Assembly: GCA_963971285.1 (NCBI GenBank)
Contig: OZ020245.1
Coordinates: 16,382,983 to 16,446,982 of the forward strand
Source of the DNA: Astropecten irregularis
Lineage: Eukaryota; Echinodermata; Asteroidea; Paxillosida; Astropectinidae
DNA length: 64,000 bases
Direction of reading: 5' to 3'
In this document: in pieces, positions 58,901-64,000 of the stretch
How positions within the stretch are numbered: the stretch's first letter is position 1
Layout of the letters: every line of letters starts with the position of its first letter
Made by a program: the position numbers and the translations under genes
Notes under the pieces: model-generated
Databases searched by the model: none
Told to the model about the DNA's origin: nothing
The model's input: only the letters and a program-made list of their open reading frames with translations

Positions 58901-60306
58901 GAAGGATAAGATGATAAGCACAATATGTAGAGAAGAGATGTGTTTGAAATTGGTTTTTTTTTAGGACAACTGCTTCCCTGACAGTGTCAACCGAGAGGCT
59001 ATTCCCAAGCTCAAGGAAGCATCTCCAGCTAGAATGGAAAGTTGGAAGTCGTCTATGAAACTCATCTTTTAGGAGCCTATCATTCAAATTCATTTTCAGA
59101 GTCCACAATCTTGCCTACCTGAACAGGATGAACACCTAGGCAAGGCATGATGAAACCAGGAAACTTCTCACTCAGTTCCAAGACTCGTCCAAACTCCCCT
59201 TGGTGTTCAGGAACAACCAATGCTGCACTCACATTTCCCTGAAAACGTTTATAATAATTTCACAATTGTTGAAGAATAAAATATAAATTTCTGAGATGAA
59301 GTAAGAAATGATTGACCATGGACAAACAAAACAATGATTCATGATTTCGTGGAAAAAGTCCTTAAAAAATTTACCACATTCCTAAAATTACAAATTTGTG
59401 TAACAAAGTTGCAATTATAGTGGAAAAAGAAATTTGTTAACAGTTTTTAGTTCACAAATATTTAAGAAATGAACACAATGTACTTGTATATTTAATGTAT
59501 TAATCAACAAATCAGTTTCAGCTAGTTCAATTACAGCAAATTATTAAGCGACTTGGAAATCAAAAAAATACAATTTGTAGAATCGTTCATTCAGGAACTG
59601 TCAAATCCTTCATACACAAATCAATTTTCTTTATGGCATTACGTCAAGATTTTGGTCATTAATTTAGTAATTTACTTAGTATTATTGATCTTTTTTATGT
59701 TTTACCTAATTATTTTCATCACATCATTTGGCTGAATTTAAAATGCTAATTTAATTACCTTCTTTGCTCTTTCAATTACATCATCAATATCCTGTGGAGA
59801 AATAAATTACTAGAATTCAGTTTTAGTAGAAAAATAGTTGAAAACAGGGGGTTAAAATTGTTCTAACTTCTCTAATCTCTGCTCTGCACCACAGATTGTA
59901 CAACACTGACAAATTCCAATGTGTAGTTCCAACAACGTACACAGGGTACAGTACTTATTGTACCAATTACCAGTCAGTGCTAGTAAATTCTGTAGTAGGC
60001 CCATGGATAGTATTACTACTTGTTCAGTGTAGTAAGACTCACTAGTACTGCTAGCTGTACTGCATGCTAGTGCCAACAGCTTCATGTTCAGTGTATATGG
60101 GCCTACACGTGCATAAACACAACGAGCATTGGCACACTGCAGTGGCGCTAGTGAGTGGTCTACTCCACTTGTGCAGTCTGGCACAGATAAACTTCATAAA
60201 GGAGTTGCCCACATAAAGTTCACAAGGATCATCTTCAACGCACCTCATCAAACTCTGCTGCAGCTAGGTGACAGTGTGCATCTATGTAGCTCAAGTCCGA
60301 GTCCAT
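55820..60306 (-). CDS. TATDN3: TatD DNase domain-containing protein 3, nine exons, complete
   Basis: Nine exons with GT-AG borders and consistent phases give 273 residues plus stop, almost exactly the vertebrate TATDN3 length. TatD proteins are metal-dependent hydrolases with a TIM-barrel fold acting as 3'-5' exonucleases or DNA-repair nucleases. The expected metal ligands are all present: H11 and H13 in IDAHCH, E106 in LVAIGE, H146 in NVHSRSAG, H169 in [10 protein letters not shown] and D217 in [16 protein letters not shown] and GYYFSIPPS are further family motifs. The start ATG at 60306 has a strong context (AAAATGG). The conserved NEPWN motif reads NEPRN here (Trp as recalled from human). 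The first two exons are short (63 and 33 bases). Introns over 300 bases hold a SINE (58573-58855) and a MITE (56178-56412) and otherwise nothing recognised. Exact substrate is not fixed by sequence. Confidence 0.97.
56178..56412. mobile_element. GGGGCCRATTTCAT MITE in TATDN3 intron 8
   Basis: Ends GGGGCCAATTTCATAAAGCT and AGCTCTATGAAATCGGCCCC are inverted repeats. A right-end fragment of the same family lies at about 828-884. Confidence 0.7.
56445..56525 (-). CDS. TATDN3: TATDN3 exon 8: LETDSPALG motif, possible tandem acceptor
   Basis: The donor is AAACAG|GTACAT. The acceptor region reads TTAAG|AAG|CAG, so starts at 56525 or 56522 both keep phase 0 and differ by one lysine. The exon carries D217 in LETDSPALG. 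Confidence 0.94.
56981..57093 (-). CDS. TATDN3: TATDN3 exon 7: LLHAFDG motif
   Basis: ATTTCTCAG|GAGCA and GAACAG|GTAGGA bound 113 bases, phase 1 in and 0 out, with ligand H169 in [11 protein letters not shown] and the [13 protein letters not shown] strand. Confidence 0.96.
57410..57465 (-). CDS. TATDN3: TATDN3 exon 6: NVHSRSAG metal motif
   Basis: TTTCTTTCAG|AAATG and GAACAAG|GTGATC bound 56 bases, phase 2 in and 1 out, encoding [18 protein letters not shown] with the metal ligand H146. Confidence 0.96.
57991..58100 (-). CDS. TATDN3: TATDN3 exon 5
   Basis: TGATCAG|GTGGG and CCCATT|GTGAGT bound 110 bases, phase 0 in and 2 out. It codes VGLDFTPRF and then [17 protein letters not shown]. Confidence 0.96.
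58433..58534 (-). CDS. TATDN3: TATDN3 exon 4: catalytic Glu
   Basis: TTTATTAG|GGTGA and GGTGAG|GTAAAG bound 34 codons, phase 0/0, ending LVAIGE with the metal-bridging glutamate at residue 106. Confidence 0.96.
58573..58855 (-). mobile_element. tRNA-derived SINE, family 1
   Basis: A copy close to full length, with the B-box GGATTCGAACC on plus, CCCTAATAGTCAATTATC and CAGAAGCCATGAAACCACGC, ending in ATCACTCAAAGAGGATACAG. It lies in TATDN3 intron 3. Confidence 0.75.
59119..59238 (-). CDS. TATDN3: TATDN3 exon 3
   Basis: CGTTTTCAG|GGAAA and GTTCAG|GTAGGC bound 40 codons, phase 0/0, ending in the family motif CLGVHPVQ. Confidence 0.96.
59759..59791 (-). CDS. TATDN3: TATDN3 exon 2: 33-base microexon
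   Basis: CTCCACAG|GATAT and AAGAAG|GTAATT bound 11 codons, [11 protein letters not shown], matching vertebrate DLDDVLEKAKK. Both borders are phase 0. Confidence 0.94.
60244..60306 (-). CDS. TATDN3: TATDN3 exon 1: HxH metal motif
   Basis: Encodes [20 protein letters not shown] and one further Glu, including the two N-terminal metal-binding histidines, and ends on a codon boundary at GATGAG|GTGCGT. Confidence 0.95.
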
Positions 60307-60627
60307 TTTCCCTCCATTTCCCTCAACCTATCTCGAACTTCAGCGGTCACGTATCGTCCATCAACACATCAACCAGTCTGCAGTATTCCGCCTAGCTGTC
60401 AATGTTTTTCCCCTGAGATAAGCATTCAAAATATCTCAAGAGTTTTCAAGCTATAACAATGAAGCATTACAATGAAAGGTCTAAAACTTTCAAGACTTTG
60501 AAATAATTTTCAAGCATTGACAGGGCTTGGAAAGGCGGGCGGGGAGGGGCCAAACTCGACTGTTAATGTTGGTTAACTCGACCGAAGAATCCTAACCCTT
60601 GATTTTAAATTCTGACATTGGATATTA

Positions 60628-60866
60628 GTGAACAAAGAAAAATTTACTGGAGCAGGATCCGAACCGGCGGCCTCCTGAATACAGGCGCTCTACCAACTGA
60701 GCTAAATCATTGAAAAGTGAAAAAAGAAAAATTGTCTAGAATGGGATTCGAACCAGCAACCTCCTGAATAATACCGGGCGCTCTACCAACAGCTGAGCTA
60801 AATCATTGAAAAGTGAACAAAGAAAACATTACTGTAGCCGGGATTTGAACCAGCAACCTCCGGAAC
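60628..60866 (-). mobile_element. Three tandem tRNA-like SINE heads
   Basis: Three copies begin at 60628, 60717 and 60814 (spacing 89 and 97 bases). Each has a GTGAACAAAGAAAA-like leader, a GGATTCGAACC-like B-box, GCAACCTCC and, in the first two, GAGCTAAATCATTGAAAAGT. The third is truncated. They share the family-1 head without its body and lie between TATDN3 and NSL1. Confidence 0.7.
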
Positions 60867-61591
60867 CTTTATTCATAAAAGTTAAGTTTAAATTCTCAGG
60901 TCAAATCAAGACTAAGTAAATAAACTACTGCAAATTGCTCATCAGCCAAATGACCTGAAAAATCATGCTTGGAGTTAGGAATGATCTTGCAGGGCATTGA
61001 TGAATCACTTGGCCACCGCAGGGACTTGGTCCTGTTGAGCAGGGAGAAAGTTTGGATTAAAATATTACAAACTATTCAGCCTCACGGACTAAACCTCCAG
61101 TAAATGACTAATAATTATTGTTTGGTTGTCCTTAATCTGCAGGTACAGGTACTCTCTAATCCCTCCTGCTGTTTTGTACGCTCCACTTCTCCATCTTGAT
61201 CTCTATCCTCTAATGACCTTCTTTGTTAATCCTATTCCCCAGCCCCATTCTTCTCCACCCTTTTGTAGTCTGGTACCTAATTTGATCTTGCCAATTTGAC
61301 CCCTCCTTGTCTGACCAATCTTATCTGCCCCATCCCCCAACCCCCTCCCTTTGTCCCGATCCTCTCATCCATTCATTTTTATGCATTTTGCATGTTCTTT
61401 TATGTCCTCTTGTCATAGCTGCTATACGGATCAAAACGCGTCAGGCCCTCTTAAGTTCTTAACTCCAAGCATTTAAATTCTCAGAGTTATAAAACATAAA
61501 TAATAGTCATAAAAATATTCCTTTGAAATTGCATAATATATTCAATTTAAGAAATAAAGGCACCACTGTCATACAGTATAATTTTAGAGAT

Positions 61592-62776
61592 CCCGCGCCG
61601 GCGGCGATTTTATTTTTCATACCACACGATGAATAGGGGACCCCAATAAAGCATTCCAATTGGTCTGTTGCTCATGCATTATGCATGATAGGTCACAAGA
61701 GTTGCAGCTGTTATTATAGGCTAGTGTCAGTATAGTGGAGTAGTAGGTAGACTCCTCTTTGAGCACTGAACTGGCTTCTTTTTTTGGGGGGGGGGGAGGA
61801 GGAGGTTGGTCCATAGAGGAAGGAACAGACTATAGCTCCCAGAGAATCCCTTGCAGAGTTAATTCCTTGCTAATGCATTATGCATGATACATCAGTTTTC
61901 CTTGACTAACCCACACTGTGCATTATGTACACACGTACACATGTGCATAATAAGGGTAGAACCACCATCTCTAGACCCCACACTGACTTATCTGTCAGCA
62001 ATCACATTGACCATAAGGTCACAAGTGGTCAGTTTGGCTACTGGTCCAGTCAAATTACGGTTCTTATAAAGAGGGTCTGCTATAGACCTATAAATGTACA
62101 AGGTCCATGGAAGTACCGTGCACCATATAGAAGCTGGACCACGAAATAATGATCATCAACAGTGATGCAATGCCAGTACAATTTATCAATGCCTTCGAAG
62201 TGTCAAAATAAATACTGGCAATTTCTGTACACAACGGCTGTCAGAACAATGAGACAACTTTTTCATAGATATAAAAGCTAATTTCTGTTCTTATGAATGG
62301 TAAGTTATTAGCAATTGTCATTAACCAAGTAATAATGTTGCATGATTTTCAGTAAGCTGAATTTTATTTTCATCCCTGACATTCTGAGAAGAGATGGAGC
62401 GATTGTGTCGAACCGATTTGTGATGTCTTGTCATTTGGGGGATATTTTCGGCGCAAGTACCGTAAACTTAAAGTACGATTTTTCCGTGTACTACTACTAG
62501 AAATGTCGAATTAACTCTGCAAGGGATTCTCTGGGGGCTAGTCTGTTCCTTACTCTATGGACCAACCCCCCCCCCCCCCCCAAAAAAAAAAGAAGAAGCC
62601 AGTTCAGTGCTCAAACAGGAGTCTACCTACTACTCCACTATACTGACACTAGCCTATAATAACAGCTGCAACTCTTGTTGCATAATGCATGAGCAACAGA
62701 CCAATTGGAATGCTTTATTGGAGTCCCCTATTCATCGTGTGGTATGAAAAATAAAATCGCGCGCCGGCGCGGCCCC
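61592..62776. repeat. Long inverted repeat upstream of NSL1
   Basis: The left arm 61592-61865 and right arm 62508-62776 are inverted copies over about 270 bases. Examples are GCGATTTTATTTTTCATACC against GGTATGAAAAATAAAATCGC, and CAGAGTTAATTC against GAATTAACTCTG. The 642-base spacer shows no gene. The outer ends are GC-rich palindromic CGCGCCGGCG. The right arm ends 106 bases before the NSL1 ATG. Confidence 0.88.
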
Positions 62777-62882
62777 GCCCAATAAAAAAGGGCCGAGTTG
62801 AGCAAACAGCTCCATGGTCGAGTTGTATAAAGTCAGGTCGAGGGACCATACGCTCTGTATAAGGCGCAGCTGTTGACTAAAC

Positions 62883-63056
62883 ATGGCGACGGCCGTTACG
62901 GATGTTCCTGTTGAAGAGACGAGGATATCGTGCTACAGTAAACGATCTCTGGACGAAGCAAATGAAAGAGTCTTTACCTCAGTCGATGATGTGATTGGGA
63001 ACAATTCCAAGTGGTCGGATGAGCAGAAAGACAAGCTCAGGCGAAGATTTAGAGAG
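62883..63056 (+). CDS. NSL1: Probable NSL1 (MIS12 kinetochore complex subunit), first coding exon
   Basis: The 58-codon exon starts at the ATG of ACATGGCG and ends in phase 0 at AGAGAG|GTTTGT. The product contains ETRISCYSKRSLDEANERVF, resembling vertebrate NSL1 FRVRCTSKRAVTEM (R-x-x-C-x-SKR), then a helical, charged KWSDEQKDKLRRRFRE. NSL1 is a MIS12 complex subunit linking centromeric chromatin to the outer kinetochore. Similarity is short, but the head-to-head position beside TATDN3 is the same as in human, which strengthens the call. Further exons lie beyond the right edge. The open frame continuing past the donor is intron read-through. Confidence 0.7.
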
Positions 63057-64000
63057 GTTTGTAAATTGAAGTTTCTAAGTTTTGTAGGCCTAAAGTTAGT
63101 GAGTGAATTATCCTTGACCAGTTGCGGTATTGACATTTTTACCCTTAAACTGATGGGCCTCATGGGGTTCGTGTGTTTTAATAGTCCACAAGGATTATTT
63201 TCAGACATGGCTTCTACAGTAAACTAACTCACCTAAATATGTTGACCAGTTGTGATGTCTTCTTCAATATTTGGAAGGTTAAATTTGTGGAAAGAGGGCA
63301 GGGCTTTGATTTTTGTTTACTTTGACTTTGAGGGAAATTATCATGATTAGGCCTATGGGGGGTGGGTGGGTACGGGTCTGAAAATAATCCTTGTTTGTGG
63401 ACTAACGTTAAAGCACACTAACCCCACTTAAAGATTGGTAACAAACCAAAACAGAAATGTTCACACATTTACCTAACTTGCACGGTTTGACATGATGATA
63501 GAAACCCCCTGCTTAAATATTTCTGCCTGAAACGTATTGTTAAGAAAAGCGTATAGGCCTAACAAATAATTTAGGTTTCTTCGAGATCAAAAACATTCTT
63601 TATTTAAAAAAAAAATATTTTACAAGGAAAGCAGAGTTGTTTGTGCTATTTTCTCAGGACTCAGTTGTCTGATTGAGCTCAAATTTTCACAGGTTCATTA
63701 TTTCATGGACATGCACATGCTGGATCAGACAAAGTAGTGCGAGTGCTGCTCTGTGACCTTTACCGATCATGTATTATACCTTTAAGGACGTTTCTTGATA
63801 AACTGTCACAGAGTGCTAAGTCACATCTATGTCTCTACCAGTACCTGCAACATGACAATGCGTGTCATCGATCACCCTTTTCATTATCACATCAAGAATG
63901 TTAACAATGGTTTATTTTATCTACCGTGTATGTAACTCTTTTCCCAACTCTCAATCCAAATCTATACTTACTTTCTACTTTTATCGTGTGATTGAAGGTT
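63057..64000 (+). other. Probable NSL1 intron 1, partial
   Basis: Contains a TTAAAGG-family repeat at about 63428-63785 and no second exon that I recognise. Confidence 0.55.
63428..63785. mobile_element. TTAAAGG-family MITE, second subfamily
   Basis: Starts TTAAAGATTGGTAACAAACC and ends GATCATGTATTATACCTTTA. Right-end fragments of this subfamily are at about 4075-4221 and 33195-33370 (GACCTTTACCAATCATGTAT). Confidence 0.6.

Larger units (their letters stand above)
60307..62882. other. Head-to-head spacer between TATDN3 and NSL1
   Basis: The 2.6-kb divergent spacer contains three tandem tRNA-like SINE heads (60628-60866), pyrimidine-rich sequence near 61140-61370 and the two arms of a long inverted repeat (61592-61865 and 62508-62776). 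Both promoters should be here. A GC-rich patch lies at 62757-62780, just upstream of NSL1. Confidence 0.7.

Overview
This window is animal nuclear DNA. Genes are split by GT-AG introns, and introns and spacers carry many small inverted-repeat transposons, tRNA-derived SINEs, mononucleotide runs and a scattered ACATGTAC-type palindromic repeat. The proteins are strongly vertebrate-like, and three genes keep the order and orientation recalled for human. The repeat style suggests a marine invertebrate deuterostome, perhaps an echinoderm, but the sequence does not fix the taxon.

Layout: (1) 482-47574, minus strand: a TOGARAM1 (crescerin) orthologue. I rebuilt 19 coding exons whose phases all agree, giving about 1836 residues; the last roughly 100 residues lie off the left edge. 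The gene has N-terminal TOG1-TOG2 in one large exon, a Ser/basic linker spread over exons 2-9, a very charged helix in exon 10, TOG3 in exons 12-16 and TOG4 in exons 18-19. (2) 52356-52625, plus strand: a compact SPATA45-like gene between two hairpin MITEs. (3) 55820-60306, minus strand: a complete nine-exon TATDN3 gene (273 residues, all metal ligands present). (4) 62883 onward, plus strand: first coding exon of a probable NSL1, cut by the right edge.

TOGARAM1 shapes ciliary microtubules, SPATA45 is a sperm protein, TATDN3 is a TatD-type metal-dependent nuclease and NSL1 is a MIS12 kinetochore subunit. TOGARAM1 and SPATA45 are divergent, SPATA45 and TATDN3 converge, and TATDN3 and NSL1 are head to head.

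The non-coding part is rich in mobile DNA. It holds hAT-like elements with 8-bp target duplications, PIF/Harbinger-like elements with 3-bp duplications (one nested inside another MITE), a TTAA-bounded family, a four-copy MITE carrying a CRE/ATF-like site, tandem tRNA-like SINE heads, an 11-copy 23-bp minisatellite and a long inverted repeat just upstream of NSL1. I found no sign of a previously undescribed enzymatic or defence system. The most notable points are the conserved gene block, the lineage-specific charged helix in TOGARAM1 and the transposon-built regulatory surroundings of SPATA45 and NSL1.
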